A DNA stretch of 64,000 nucleotides from positions 234,078,794-234,142,793 of the forward strand of contig NC_080540.1 of NCBI RefSeq assembly GCF_028640845.1. The letters run 5' to 3'. This stretch comes from Ahaetulla prasina. Its lineage: Eukaryota > Chordata > Lepidosauria > Squamata > Colubridae. Position numbers and translations under genes: made by a program. Shown here piece after piece: positions 1 through 11,819 of this stretch. Positions within the stretch are counted from its first letter, which is position 1. Every line of letters starts with the position of its first letter. The notes below the pieces were generated by a model. It saw only the letters and a list, made by a program, of their open reading frames with translations, was not told the DNA's origin and did no database searches.

Positions 1-759
1 AAATGTCTGAGCCACAGTTTCATAGCTGAGGAACAAAGTCATCCTTTTTTTTTATTGTTAGATGTGATGCCAATCCTTCCATAGCTAGTAAATTAATCCC
101 TTTCCATCTATGAATTCAATATCCCAAGTAGCTGAACATCCCAGCTTACGTCTTTGGATTTTGAACAAATTACTCCTTCATTTTTAATTTATTTCAGCAA
201 TTTTCCTGCTCTTCCCCACCTACCTGTCCTCCAAGAAGCATTCTTTAGTACAATCCCCATCCTTTAAATCTAAGCTTATGTCTATCTTGGGGAAGGCAAA
301 CAGTTGCCTGATGTTGAAACATCAAACCAATTGTGGACATGTGAAAAACCCCAGCTGACCAATGCCAGGAGGCTCCGGGTGTTGAATGTTCCCAGCAGTG
401 GCAATGACAAAAGGCAGTTTGTGGAAGGCATAGTGACAAATAAAGGAAATTGGGGGGGGGGGGCAGAGCAGTAAGAAGAAGAGATTCCTGGCCTCCCCCT
501 CCTGGCAGCTGCATAGCTTTGATGACAGCCCAGAGTTCAGCCAGCAGCAGTGTGTACAGTCATGTCAGCCGTCAACAGCCTCTGCTTATGAAAAGAAGCA
601 GATACAGTTTCAGAATAATCAGTTGTCCTTAGTTAATTGACTGCAGAAGAGCTATTGGATATAGTGAGTGGATGGGAGAGGATGTGTTTTCCTCTCAAAT
701 TAGGCAAGCTGCATGACCAAAATTGTAATGGGTTTGATTGCTGGAGCCCAGTTCTCCAG
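1..759. other. Unique sequence, no gene recognised
   Basis: AT-rich sequence with short T and G homopolymers (a G run near 452-461). The short open frames lack any recognisable domain and overlap on both strands. I see no splice-flanked exon, promoter or repeat that I can name. Confidence 0.5.
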
Positions 760-985
760 AACTATCTCTCTTTCTCTCTCTTTTTTTTTCTCTTTTTGTA
801 TCGCCTTCTTGCTTTTTCTCTCTTTCTCTTTCTCTTTCTCTTTCTCTTTCTCTCTCTCTCCCCTTTCTCTCTTTCTCTCTTCTCTCTTTTTCTCTTTCTC
901 TTTTTTCTATTCTCTTTCTTTCTTTCTCTTTCTTGCTGTTTTCTCTTTCTCTTTCTTTCTTTTTGTTCTCTCTGCCCCCCACAAC
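760..985. repeat. Pyrimidine-rich (CTTTCT)n low-complexity tract
   Basis: About 220 bases made almost wholly of C and T on the plus strand, in irregular CTTTCT/CTCTTT units. Ser/Phe/Leu-rich and Arg/Glu/Lys-rich frames on the two strands are translations of this tract and not proteins. Polypurine-polypyrimidine tracts of this kind can form triplex DNA; that is general knowledge and not shown here. Confidence 0.95.
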
Positions 986-2208
986 CCTCCCCCCCTCGTT
1001 GCAATAAATGAACATATTCAGGTGAGCTTTTGAAGATGCAGAACACTTTTTCTTTCGTTGTAGTGACTGTTTTTGAATGAAAGTGAGCATCTAGCAGAGC
1101 TGAATGAGACACTGATGAGGAAATAGAGCCATCCTGATTACAATTTTGATGGAAAAGTGGAATATGCATCCAAATAAATAAATAACATTCAAATATCATC
1201 CAGACTTACCTGATTTTGTTCAAAGTTTGATTACAGAGACAACCACACACACACATACAAACGCACACACTGATTTTGCAGCCTATGCTAGGCAAACATT
1301 ACATGCTTAAGTGACACATTTGACACTAGGGAAAGTAGAAAAATGCTTGTGGTTCACATTTTCATGCACATATATCTAGTTTTATTGTGTAAAAACCCAT
1401 GCTTCTCCAAATCCTGCTAAATTTCCATCCCTCTAAATATATACACTACTAGGATAATAATCACATAATATTTATCATGGTGAAAAGAATGTAGTCAGAT
1501 GAATTGGAGAAATTGCATATATGATTGTGTGTATTAGGTACAAATGGTAAAGAAAAATGTACATACTACAGAAATCGCCTTACCAATTTTGCTTTTAAAA
1601 AACAACAACACTCAAAATGATATTGTAACAGACTAAACTAAATTTACGACTTGATACATTTAAAGGAGGGGAAAAAATCTTTTCTTTGACAATGTATTTT
1701 TATCATTACTATTTTTGCATTTTTGTTTTTCCTTTGTTGTCGTTATTTTAGAAACAAAAAAAATATTTTTTTAAAAAGGTAAGAAAAATCAAAACACATT
1801 GATTTATCCCTCTGTAGCTCTTATACCGGGCTGTAATCCTGGGAAAAAAGAATTAGAAGGAAAAGGAAGAAGATAATAATCAGCAGCAAGGTGGATGGAT
1901 TCAGTTCCAGTTTCAATGGGTGAATTGTTGGAAGACCTGAAGGATTAGGTGGGGAAGAAAATATCAAGGAAAACATCTATTGATGTGATCACTAAGAGCT
2001 GGCACTGCCTTGATGGTTCATAATCAATCAAAAGTTCTCACAGAGATGGGATAATATAACAATTTATGGAAAAATCTAAGGGATGCTGAAGACTTCAGAT
2101 CTAGCTCTTCCAACTGGATGTTGTTGAAAAGATCTTTATCTTTTAGATCATTTCAAAAAGTTGATAGGTAGAATTAGAGTTCCTCTTAAACTTTTCTATC
2201 CTTAAAGG
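986..2208. other. Unique AT-rich sequence, no gene recognised
   Basis: Contains a short imperfect CA tract near 1243-1270 and several A/T runs. No open frame with a recognisable domain and no identifiable repeat. Confidence 0.45.
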
Positions 2209-2562
2209 TAAAGGTAAAGGTTCCCCTCGCACATACGTGCTAGTCGTTCCTGACTCTAAGGGGCGGTGCTCATCTCCGTTTCAAAGCTGAAGAACCAGCG
2301 CTGTCCGAAGACGTCTCCTTGGTCATGTGGCCAACATGACTAAATGCCAAAGGCGCATGGAACGCTGTTACCTTCCCACCAAAGGTGGTCCCTATTTTTC
2401 TACTTGCATTTTTTACGTGCTTTCGAACTGCTAGGTTGGCAGAAGCTGGGACAAGTAACGGGAGCTCACCCCGTTACGTGGCACTAGGGATTCAAACCGC
2501 TGAACTGCCGACCTTCCGATCGACAAGCTCAGCGACTTAGCCTCTGAGCCACCGCATCCCTC
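2209..2562 (-). mobile_element. Sauria SINE (tRNA-derived, BovB-type tail)
   Basis: Read on the minus strand, the element starts near 2562 with a Pol III A-box-like stretch (GTGGCTCAGAGGCTAAG). A B-box-like GGTTTGAATCC lies at 2488-2498. It ends near 2209 with the tail GGGGAACCTTTACC followed by short ACCTTT repeats. This head, body and tail match the Sauria SINE of squamates, whose 3' end is shared with BovB LINEs and which is mobilised by them (established knowledge). It is close to full length and only moderately diverged. It is flanked by unique sequence. Its presence is one of the main reasons for calling the host a squamate. Confidence 0.85.
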
Positions 2563-3080
2563 TTTTTCTATCCTTAATTTTAGCCAAAAAGTTCAGAAGC
2601 TTCTTCTATCAACTATGTGATACTGAAACACCTATTCATTTGGTTAAGTATATGCCAGATTAGCATCATATTTATTAAGTTGGGAATTGTGATACTAACC
2701 CTTTCCTTGAGAATGTTTTCAAGTGTAGATTGACCAAACATGTCATTTCTAGACATTCCATGGGCTGCTGGAAAGAAATAATAGATTTCAAACTAAAGCA
2801 AACTAACACTCCCATAGAGAGTCTACTCTGGGAACTATTAGGGATGAGCTGTCTTCACCCTCTTTCTCTCACACAAACTATTTGTACTGAGTTGTCTCTT
2901 GGTTCTCTGGAATACACTCCCCCCTCCTGGGAATCTGGACTATATTTCATCATTCTTTGTTGTGGTGCCGGGAGCTATACCTAGAGCTTCCACATGATGA
3001 TTGTAATCCCTATATGCTGGGGACTGACTGGGCTCTATATCACAGTGTTTTGCATTCTACAGTTCTTGTTTCTGGTATAA
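2563..3080. other. Unique sequence, no gene recognised
   Basis: No named repeat seen. The 84-codon frame at 2730-2984 shows no domain and is probably chance. Confidence 0.4.
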
Positions 3081-3081
3081 T

Positions 3082-3900
3082 ATGCACTTAGAATAGAATG
3101 AGCTGGAAAGGACCTTGCAGGTCTTCTAGTCCAGCCCCCTGCTCAAGCAGGAGAATCTATACCATGTCAGATATGTGACTGTCTAGTTTCTTCTTAAAAA
3201 CTTCCAGTGAGAAGAGTGCCCATGATTTCTGAAGGCAAGCTATTCACTGTTAGGAAGTTTCTCCTTAATTACAGGTTGCTTCTCTCTTTGATTAATTTCC
3301 ATCCATTGCTTCTTGTCCTGCCCTCTGATGCTTTGGAAAATAATTTGACCCCGTCTTTTTTGTGGTAGCCTCTCAAATACTGGAAAAATGCTATCATGTC
3401 ACCACTAATTCTTTTTTTTAGACTAGCCAAACCCAAATCCTGCATTCTCCATTTGTTTTAGTCTCCAGGCCTTTGATCATCTTAGTTGCTCTTCTCTGAA
3501 CTTTTTCCAAAGTCTCAACATTTTTTTTGTAGTATGGTGACCAAAATTGGTTGCAGTATTCCAGGTGTGGTCTTACTACAGTTTTATAAAGCGGTACTAA
3601 TACTTCATGTGATCTTGATTCCATGTCTCTGTTTATACACCCAGACAGTGGTGGGTTGCTCCTGGTTTTAATCCTTTAGAACCGGTAGTAAAAGTGGCGG
3701 GAGGCTGTGCCCACCCACCCAGATATCATAATTGATGATCTGCATATGCGCAGAAGCTTCTGTGCATGCGCACGCACTCCCATTGAGAACTGGTAGTAAA
3801 GATAAATAGAATCCACCTGTGAACCCAGGATTGTATTAGCTGTTTTGGCGGTTAGCTTCACAGTTGACTCAATATCTCAAAATTAGTCCTGGAAGTTATA
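3082..3900 (-). mobile_element. CR1 LINE 3' part, minus strand, interrupted by a hAT MITE
   Basis: The left end reads GAGCTGGAAAGGACCTTGCAG followed by the 'tctagtccagccccctgc' type CR1 3' sequence, which is the 3' end of CR1 elements on the minus strand. A frame at 3418-3624 (minus) encodes LYKTVVRPHLEYCNQFWSPY and then ETLEKVQRRATKMI, the conserved end of the CR1 reverse transcriptase ORF2. The LINE continues to the right of the hAT MITE at 3646-3821, with the phrase AACCCAGGATTGTATTAGCTG. The element is 5' truncated and no longer codes. Confidence 0.8.
3646..3821. mobile_element. hAT-type MITE inserted in CR1
   Basis: Starts CAGTGGTGGGTT and ends AATCCACCTGTG, an imperfect terminal inverted repeat of the hAT CAGTGGTGG type. 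Flanking octamers CACCCAGA (3638-3645) and AACCCAGG (3822-3829) agree at 6 of 8 positions, consistent with an aged 8-bp target duplication. Flanking CR1 sequence resumes on both sides. The interior carries AGAACCGGTAGTAAAAGTGG and alternating TGCGCATG-like motifs seen in other MITEs of this window. No transposase. Confidence 0.7.
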
Positions 3901-4091
3901 ATGGCTCTGAAATCATGAAAAAAATGAGAAAGCTAGCTTTGATTACAATAAGGTAGGTTTCAATCTTGCTCTGTAAGGAAAAACTACTTTTCAGTTGAGA
4001 TACAAAAAGTGAAATTATGTTGAAATAATCATAGAATCTTATCTTAGATGTTATCAAATTCCTACCCTGCTCAATCTAAAATCCACTAGAT

Positions 4092-4296
4092 CCGGGGTCT
4101 GCAAACTTGGCTCTTTTAAAACTTGTGGACTTCAACTCCCAGAGTTCCTCAGAGTTCCTCAGCGAGCTTTGCTTGAAACCAGTTTTGATATTTCATAGTC
4201 TAATTCAGGGATCTGCAAACTTGGCTCTTTTAAGACTAGTGGACTTTGGGAGTTGAAGTCCACAGGTCTTAAAAGAGCCAAGTTTGCAGACCTCTG
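4092..4296. mobile_element. Foldback hAT-type MITE pair, likely nested
   Basis: Contains two left ends of the type GGGTCTGCAAACTTGGCTC (about 4095 and 4208). The right-hand copy is a near-perfect foldback: TTGGCTCTTTTAAGACT pairs with its reverse complement ending at 4296. Flanking octamers CACTAGAT (4084-4091) and CACTAGAC (4297-4304) agree at 7 of 8, suggesting that the whole 205 bp is one insertion with a second copy inside or a partial duplication. Confidence 0.65.
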
Positions 4297-5188
4297 CACT
4301 AGACTATGGTATCTTTGAAGCTGACCATCCAAGTTCTGTTAAAAAATAGTCAATTAGGAGGACTCACTATTTTATGTAACAGCCTCTGTATTGGTTGACA
4401 GTTTTTACAGGTACCGTCTATACTTTCTTCTTTGTACTTTTAATCCTTTGGTTTTGGCCCTGCCCTCTGGAGCAATAGGAAATCCACATAAGTCTTCCTA
4501 TATTTGAAAACCGCTATCATTTCTCCCCTCGGTTATAATGGTTGGTTTCAAAACTATCATTTTGATAGTCTTTCATTGTATTTGCTTGGATCTTTCATTG
4601 TTGTTTTTGAGCTGTGGTGCACAGAGCTGGATAGCGCATGCTAAATGGATCCTAAACAGGGCAGAATAGGATAAAACAATTATTCTCTGTGATCAGGACT
4701 ATATGTTCTTATTAATGTCCCCCAAGTTAGCAATTACAGTTTCAGCAGCTATATCTCATCTTATGTTTAACTTGTGGTTAAGTAGGACTCCAAGATCCTT
4801 TTCACATATGCTCCTGCCAAATCAGGCCTCCCCGAAGCCTTACAATGTTGCTCTTATACCTTACCATTTTCCTACCCATATGCAGGACTTTATATTTCTT
4901 CCAGTTAAATTCCATTCGATTATTCAATCTCCCTGTGTAGATTTTCTAAAATCTCTATTTTTCCATTTAAATATTAGCCACCCCTCCGAATTTAGTGCTA
5001 TTTGCAGACTTTATAAATGTCACCTCAACTCCCACATTAAAGACATTAATAAAAACCTTGAATAGAATGTTGGCAGGAGAGAGTCCTGTGACATTCAATA
5101 GGAAGCAGAGCTACAGTATTAATGGGGAATTGTTGGTGTAGCCATTCTGTCCATTGTAAATTCCATCCAATAGCAGTATCACCAAGCC

Positions 5189-5323
5189 CAGGGTTCTTCG
5201 AACTTGGCTCTTTTAAGACTTGTGGACTTCAACTTCCAGAGTTCCTCAGCCAGCAAAGTTGGCTGAGGAACTCTGGGAGTTGAAGTCCACAAGTCTTAAA
5301 AGAGCCAAGTTTGCAGAACTCTG
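5189..5323. mobile_element. Foldback hAT-type MITE with target duplication
   Basis: Starts CAGGGTTCTTCGAACTTGG and ends CCAAGTTTGCAGAACTCTG. The two halves pair along most of their length (about 60-bp arms, short loop around GCCAGCAAAGTTGGC). Flanking octamers ACCAAGCC (5181-5188) and ACCTAGCC (5324-5331) match at 7 of 8. Inserted in the older CR1. Non-autonomous. Confidence 0.8.
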
Positions 5324-5584
5324 ACCTAGCCAATATATTTTATCATTTTTTTAATTAAGAAGAATATTATAAGGCATTTTGTCAAAGGTTTTGCTGTGGT
5401 CTACAAACACTGTGTCTATGACATTTCTCTAAGCTAGTAATTTTATGAAAGGAGATATAGCATCCTTTTTTGCAAATTTTTCATGCTGACTTCTGTTAAT
5501 TGTAGCACATCTATTCAAGTGTTCACAATCATAACTCTTGATAGTCCAATAATAATCTTGCCTGGTATAGATGTAAAATTGGTA

Positions 5585-6240
5585 TATATATAAAGCCAGA
5601 ATCGAAAAGACAGCAACAGACAGAGAATGCTGCTCTGCAAAGAAGCTGAAGAAAACAATGGATCATATAATTAGTTGCTGCAAGAAGATTGCACAAACTG
5701 ACTGCAAACGATGGCACAACAAAATAGCAACAATAGTGCATTGGAATATCTGCAAAAAATATCATTTCTCTGCAAGCAATTTAGACAAAATAATAGACAA
5801 AAGATAAAATAATAGAAAATGAAGAAGCTAAAATGGTCTGGGACTTGGGAATTCAAACCAATGAATACCTGCCACATAATACCCCATATTTAATAATTAT
5901 CAATAAGAAAGATTTTTAAAAATCTGAATAGTAGACATAGCAGTACCTAGAGATAGAAGAAGAGAAAGAACTGGAGAAAGGCACAAAATACAAAGACCTG
6001 CAAATACAAGGACTGTGGCAAAGATAGTATCACTAGTAATAGGTGCAATCCCAAAACAATTGGAGCACCACTTGAACACCATTTGTACTGACAAATTCAC
6101 CTTCAGTCAATTGCAAAAGGTAGCTTTATTTGGAGTAGCTTCATTCTGTGACAATATCTTTAATATCATCAAACATCAATATCTGCCATCCCAGTTTCTT
6201 GGGAGGGGACTCAATAGGTAGATAAGAAAACCAAATTCAG
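5585..6240 (+). mobile_element. Degenerate non-LTR retrotransposon fragment, R2/R4-like
   Basis: The plus strand contains IVDIAVPRDRR-like sequence near 5930-5960 and then the frame 6015-6221, which begins MAKIVSLVIGAIPKQLEHHL and continues FSQLQKVALFGVA. The pattern (V/I)DIAVP, then VP(V)VIGALG, then LQK.AL.G.A is one I associate with the post-RT region of R2/R4-type non-LTR elements. It is broken by frameshifts and stops. It appears inserted in the CR1 at 4340-6480, since CR1 sequence resumes on both sides. The clade assignment is from memory of motif shape only. Confidence 0.4.
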
Positions 6241-6480
6241 TCTAAACACCTGGTTGACTATGCAAGAAATCATCATAATAATGTGTTCTCCTTCACTTCT
6301 TCTAGGACTTCTTCCTCTGGAGTTCTTGGACATTATCAAAGGCAGTTCTGCCATCTCCTTCACGAATTGCTTCAGTGCTGTTGAATGCAATCCATCTGGC
6401 CCAGGAAACTTAAATTCATTTAAATTAATTGCATCTCCTCTTACCCTTTCCTTACCTTATCCTGAGCTATAACTCCCTAA

Positions 6481-8510
6481 TTCTCCCAATGGGAGAATTA
6501 GAGCACAGGATCTAGAATAACTGATACAATTTGGAATTTGGAATCAGGAGATGATATTAGACAATCTCACTTCCAGCATGATCTCATTAAGTGGCTTTAG
6601 GCAAATCATCACTTTAGCTTTTGTTATAAGTATCTCACTCTGAGGACAACAATGAAATATTATAGAAATTACAAAATAAACTAAATATGTGAAAAACATT
6701 ACAAAGTATGAGTCTCTCAATTGGTCGTAACCCATCAAAGGAAGAACATTTCAAAAGCAACTCCAAACCATCTCTAGGCTACCTATCATATATAGACAAA
6801 AATTCTCAAGTTAATGGTAACTTGGACACCACTTCCAACTGATAACTGATAGTATTCCAACCTTCTTAGTGGACATCACTAAATCTCTGGTTTTTCCACA
6901 TTTACCAATAGTATATACCTTGATTTTAATTTAAACCCATTTGAAGAAATCCTGAAAGGGATCTTGGCTGTCCCTTTGGAATTCACCTTGAATTAAGAGA
7001 TCTGCATGGATGAATTTGGCCACACATATCCAAATCTTAATGGTTGATGTCATCCTATACATGTTATTTACTGTAGAATGTACACAAATTGAAGGGAAAT
7101 AATTAGTAATCTCTGCACTACAGTGATGATGAGACACCTGCAGGATAATCATCCAAATCAAATATTTGTCTCTGCTTCTTCAGATGATATATCTCCTCCT
7201 GCAATTGTAGAATGGCAGTCGAGAAGAGCGTGTGTTGAAAGATAAGAGCAGCAGATGGAAGAAGGAGAGATTCTGCCCTTGTTATCACAGCTACAATGAA
7301 GCTCTCCTTACCATCAAACAGCATCTTCACCCAGGAACAATGATACAAATTGTCTCAAAGGCAAGTAATTTAAGGACAGCCAGCAGAATATTCAGATTTC
7401 CTAGACTTGGGGAAGAAGTCTAGGAAATCTCATTATTTATTGACAATGGTCCTTCTCTGATCAAAGTTAAAATATAAATAAAGTGTTTCGATGCTGGTGA
7501 TTATATTACTATCTTTCCATTGCTGAGCCTGATGGTGCAGAACTACCTAAACATGTTAGGGAGTAAGGTTTACTGAACACAGTTGGACTTACTTTTGAGT
7601 ATCTGCACAAGATAATGGAATACATAACCACAGAGAGGTAGCACTTAAAAGGTATAGGCATATTAGACAAGGAATTTGTGCACCAGAAAGTCACGTATAG
7701 TGAAGTTCAAATGAAATTGTCTCTGGCCAAGCAACAGGAGATCTTTGAAAAGATATTTTGAGCACCTGAAGTTACTCATCAAAATCAATAGGATGCATTC
7801 TGACTAAATCAAGTCATATAAAATTATCAACATCAGATTGCCATAAAACATACTGTATTCTATGTGTGTCTGGAAGTCAGGGTGTGCAAGCCTTTATTTT
7901 TTACAATTATGGATTGAGTTTCTACACGGCTGTGTACCTAATAATTATAGACAGATCTAGGTTATTCTTGAGGATTTAACTTTGGCTGTTTACTCCTCCC
8001 GTTGACCTGACTTGTTACATTTCCTCTGTGCTTCTGAATCATGTCAGTGTAACTTGCATATAAAGACAATCAATCAAGTTGAACCAGGAGAAAGTCACCT
8101 CTATTTTCTATAAAGTTGACAAGCTGCTTCCTATTTGATAATTTAGTAATAACATTAAAAATCCTTATAATGTGTTTGACGCTTGCTTGCATAATTTGTT
8201 TACTATGTTTTTTGATCTCCCGTTTATCCACTTTTTCTCCAGGAGCTAAAGCTGAATTCCTGATGTTCCATCTTTTCATTTTGTCCTCACAAGAAATGGA
8301 GGTAAGTTAAATTGAGAAGCAGTGAGAGGGCAAAATCTCCTATGGGGCTATAAGGCTGAATCCAAGTAAAATGCTACAGAGCTTTGCAGGACTTCGGATT
8401 CAATCTCCAGGTAGTGCCTTTGGGCATAAAGGAATATGAACAAGAACCAATCTGAACATTTAAAGTAGATGCATCTTTTCCCAGGATTGCATTTTTACTT
8501 TGGGGTATTG
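6481..8510. other. Unique sequence, no gene recognised
   Basis: Several short open frames on both strands (for example 7118-7348 minus and 7232-7423 plus) overlap one another and show no domain. I recognise no repeat here. Confidence 0.4.
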
Positions 8511-8511
8511 G

Positions 8512-8756
8512 AGTTTGATTTAGTGGTTGAGGCACAAGGCTAGAAAACAGGAGACCATGAGTTCAAATGTTGCCTTAGCCATGAAAGCCAGCTGGGTGAC
8601 CTTGGCAGCCCAACTCAATTCACAAGGTTGTTGTAGTGGGGAAAATCAGAGGAGGAAGGTGTGTTGGACATAAAAAATGTAACCCAATCCTAACTCTACT
8701 GTAAAAATAATAAAAAGGTGGGATACAAACAAACAAATAAATAAATACATAAATTT
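8512..8756 (+). mobile_element. tRNA-derived CORE/MIR-like SINE
   Basis: Begins with an A-box-like TTTAGTGGTTGAGGCAC. A B-box-like GAGTTCAAAT follows, then a core GCCAGCTGGGTGACCTTGG resembling the CORE-SINE (MIR) domain. The tail AAAATAATAAAAAGGTGGGAT runs into AAAT repeats. The same family starts both copies of the large duplication (11302 and 15482), and its tail appears inverted at 25237-25370. Confidence 0.7.
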
Positions 8757-8854
8757 TTGCTCCTGAGCACATTTGAGAGATAACATCTTTAGGCCAGATA
8801 GCCATCATGGGTTGACTAGATTATTTTTGTGATTATGAGTATCTGACTTTTAAG

Positions 8855-9129
8855 AAGAGGTGGGTTTCAGCAGGTTCTGACCAGTTCTGGAGAACCAGTA
8901 GCAGAAATTTTGAGTAGTTCAGAGAACCGGTCGTAAAAATTCGGACTGTCCCCGCCCCCATCTATTCTCTGCCTCCCGAGTCCCAGCTGATTGGGAGGAA
9001 ATGGGGATCTTGCATTAACCGTCCCCTGGATTGGGGAGGGAATGGAGATTTTACAGTATCCTTCCTCTGCCACACCCACCAAGCCACACCCAGAGAACTG
9101 GTAGTAAAAGAATTTGAAATCCTCCACTG
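8855..9129. mobile_element. hAT-type MITE, 8-bp target duplication
   Basis: Begins AAGAGGTGGGTTTCAGCAGG and ends GAAATCCTCCACTG. Exact flanking octamers CTTTTAAG occur at 8847-8854 and 9130-9137. The interior (GTTCTGGAGAACCAGTAGC, TGGGGAGGGAATGGAG, CCACACCCACCAAGCCACAC) is the same family as 29524-29791, 38092-38358 and 42367-42674. No transposase. Confidence 0.85.
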
Positions 9130-9137
9130 CTTTTAAG

Positions 9138-11301
9138 GCAATGTTTAGTAATAGTTGGCATGGGGAGGGTGGGCCATTCTTCAATATCACATAATACAAT
9201 GCATTGTAATCATATAATTCAATAATTCCCCAAATGCCTGCAAAGAGGGGGGGTGGGGAATTGGCCTTCCAACTTTTTCTCGTAGTAAGTTTCCTTGGGA
9301 AGAAACTTCAGTGGGAAGTTCACTATGGAAGATCTTTTGTTTGGAGGCAGATATGCTTCCCAAATAACATATAGAAAAACATATGTCCCTAAGAATCCAA
9401 ACTTCCTTTTGGATACTATTATTGAGACCATACAGAATTACAAATCACTCTGCAGATCTTGTCTGAGTTTGAAGGTGAAGCAGATCAGATCTGATTCGTA
9501 TGTAACAGTAGATGGAGGACTTTCAGAAACTCCCAGGACATAGGCTAGGCTGGTAAGAGAAAACTTCCTCCAAGAAAGAAATGCCAATGTCAAAAGAAAC
9601 TGCATATGATCAGTTTTACAACTCTCAAAGAATATGAAAATGGATACATCTGCAGTGTACTCACCATATACATTTGAAGAATGAACTTTCCATAAGCGAA
9701 GGATATGCTCATTCTCACTCATGTCCCCTTCTGCACTTAGATGGGAATGAATCAAGTGTTAAATCCCCTCAAGGCAAATTGTTTGATGTGTGCCTTTCAG
9801 TTGGCCAGCATTCAAACACCTGCTCAAAATTTTGAATTCCTTTTTGTTTGAAGTGAAGAAATCAGTTTGATACAGCATCATTAAGTTAAGATGGCTTGCA
9901 TTCCTGCACCTGTTTCCAGGTGCAAAAAAAAATTTAAATAACAACACCTTAAGCTATCAAAATGTGGTGAGATTTTACATTTTATAAATCCACTGGTTTG
10001 AAAATGTGATTTTTGAAAATGTAAAAGACTACATTCAACTGCATTATTCCCCCTACTGTAAAAATGTTACCAGAAGAAAACTTGTCAAGGTATGTAATAG
10101 CTTGCCTAGATTTTGCTTTTCTCTCTTCCACTTGTTTAGCTAACGTTCCAGCATGAAGAAGAATTAGAAGAACCTGAAAGCTATCTTGTTATGTTGCAAT
10201 TCTTCTCTTGGTCTAATAACAGCATTACTCTACTGGACTTTTAGATTTCTATAAATGGATAGGGACAACTACTGCCATTTAGAAAAAAAACCAAAAATCT
10301 TATATTTGATTCAGAGGCCTGGCATATGAGTAAAATTTAATGATTAGGAGGAAGCATCCATGATCTCAGCAATTTCCATCTCATCTTCTCCAGGAACGGA
10401 AGCCAGAGAGAAAGAATAAAATCCATCTGTCTTCTACTTCCTTTGATTGGAGTTAAATTGTCAGACATTCTGTTGTATGAGTCAACTGAACCTGACAGTG
10501 GCTTACAGCTGTATCTTATGGCTTCTTAACTTTGTAAGATCTTGCAGGTTAAGCATGATGAGACACTGGCTATTATTTAAATCATATAAGCTCAAACACT
10601 GTATATTTGCCCAAATGATTGTCAGTAGGAATGGAAAAGAAATGTGTTCAAATTAATCTATAATGAGAATTTACCTAATATGAATTCAGGCATAATTTGC
10701 CCCAGAAACATATATGTGCGCAAATGCATACACTAAAAAAAATGTACAGAAAATGCATAATTTAAGGAGATATATGAACAAAGCTGCATGATATGGGAGG
10801 AAGGTTTTTGTAAGAAAAAATACATACATTTTATTAGTATTTAAAGTCTAATGCCTAAATAAAATGAAACCAACTGAATGCTGAAAAAACAAAGAAGAAA
10901 CTGAGCAAGGAATTGAACCGGTCTAAGATGCAAGACCTATTTTAGTAATCAACGGTTAGAATGGGTATCAAACAAGGTTCTAATATTTCAGAAAATGATG
11001 AAGATCTGGGCCTGAATAAGGGCTAACAGTGCACCCAAAAAGTGTTCTGTGTTATAGTAAATATGCTTGAGTACTTTACATATTTATCTTAAATATTTAC
11101 CATAAGTACATATTTTAAAGTAATTGCTTTGGGGACTGCAACCTACAGCATACTGAGCTTTGGAGAAGAAATATAAAGCACCCACCCTACCATTAAGTGA
11201 AATATAATATCTGATTCAAACACTGTAAAAGCAAAGATAGCAAACTGAGAACAAGTCCTTTGTCACTGCCCTCCAACTCAATGCCCAGAGCACTCTGAAG
11301 G
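9138..11301. other. Unique sequence, no gene recognised
   Basis: Two moderately long overlapping frames lie at 9295-9543 (plus, 82 codons) and 9438-9755 (minus, 105 codons); neither shows a domain I recognise. The rest is AT-rich with no named repeat. Confidence 0.4.
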
Positions 11302-11538
11302 TCACAAAGGTTTAGTGATTAAAGTGCTTGTCTGGAAACCAGGAGACTGTGAGTTCTAGTTCTACCTTAGACATGAAAGTCAGCTGGGTGACTTTAGGAC
11401 AGTCATTCTCAGCTGAACTCACCTCACAGGGTACTTATGGGAAAAACAGGAGAAGGAAGTAGTATTAGGTATGTTCACTGCCTTGGGTTACTTATAAAAA
11501 TAATAAAGACAAGATAAACAACATCTAATAAAATAAAA
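11302..11538 (+). mobile_element. CORE/MIR-like SINE at the left edge of copy A
   Basis: Contains TTTAGTGATTAAAGTGCTTG (A-box region), GAGTTCTAGTTC (B-box region), GTCAGCTGGGTGACTTTAGG (core) and a tail ACTTATAAAAATAATAAAG. The duplication boundary falls at or just inside its 5' end. Confidence 0.7.
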
Positions 11539-11819
11539 TGCAGCTAAGATCTGCGGCTTTCTTGGTGAACCCACAGGATGGGTTCCCACTATATAGGTAG
11601 CTTTTGTAGGCAATTCTTAGTTCTCCTCATCTCTGAATGACTTCTAGAAAACCAATAGATTGCTGTTGAATAAGGGGTAAGAAGTGATATGGGATATAAT
11701 GAATGGTTGAGATACTGATGGAGGCAGCAGCAGTAAAAATGACAAATCTTCCTCCTGCATCAAGTGGTGTGTCTTCCTCCTTTAGGCTACCAGATCTGGA
11801 CTTCAAAAACTCAGAGCAT

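Larger units (their letters stand above)
4340..6480 (-). mobile_element. Older CR1-clade LINE, minus strand, interrupted twice
   Basis: Antisense reading gives degenerate CR1 ORF2. Left to right in the plus strand come the C-terminal parts, the palm region (4700-5180 and 5324-5580), and near 6330-6420 the minus-strand peptide FKFPGPDGLHSTALKQF, the start of the CR1 reverse transcriptase domain. The order is what a single minus-strand CR1 would give. It is broken by the foldback MITE at 5189-5323 and by about 670 bp of unrelated LINE-like sequence (5581-6250). Many stops and indels; clearly old. Confidence 0.65.

Noticed and set aside
637..1199. Long frames rich in Ser/Phe/Leu or Arg/Glu/Lys
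   Set aside because: They are translations of the CTTTCT low-complexity tract on either strand.
9295..9755. Frames of 82 and 105 codons as a possible host exon
   Set aside because: They overlap antisense, have no recognisable domain, and no convincing splice sites were seen.
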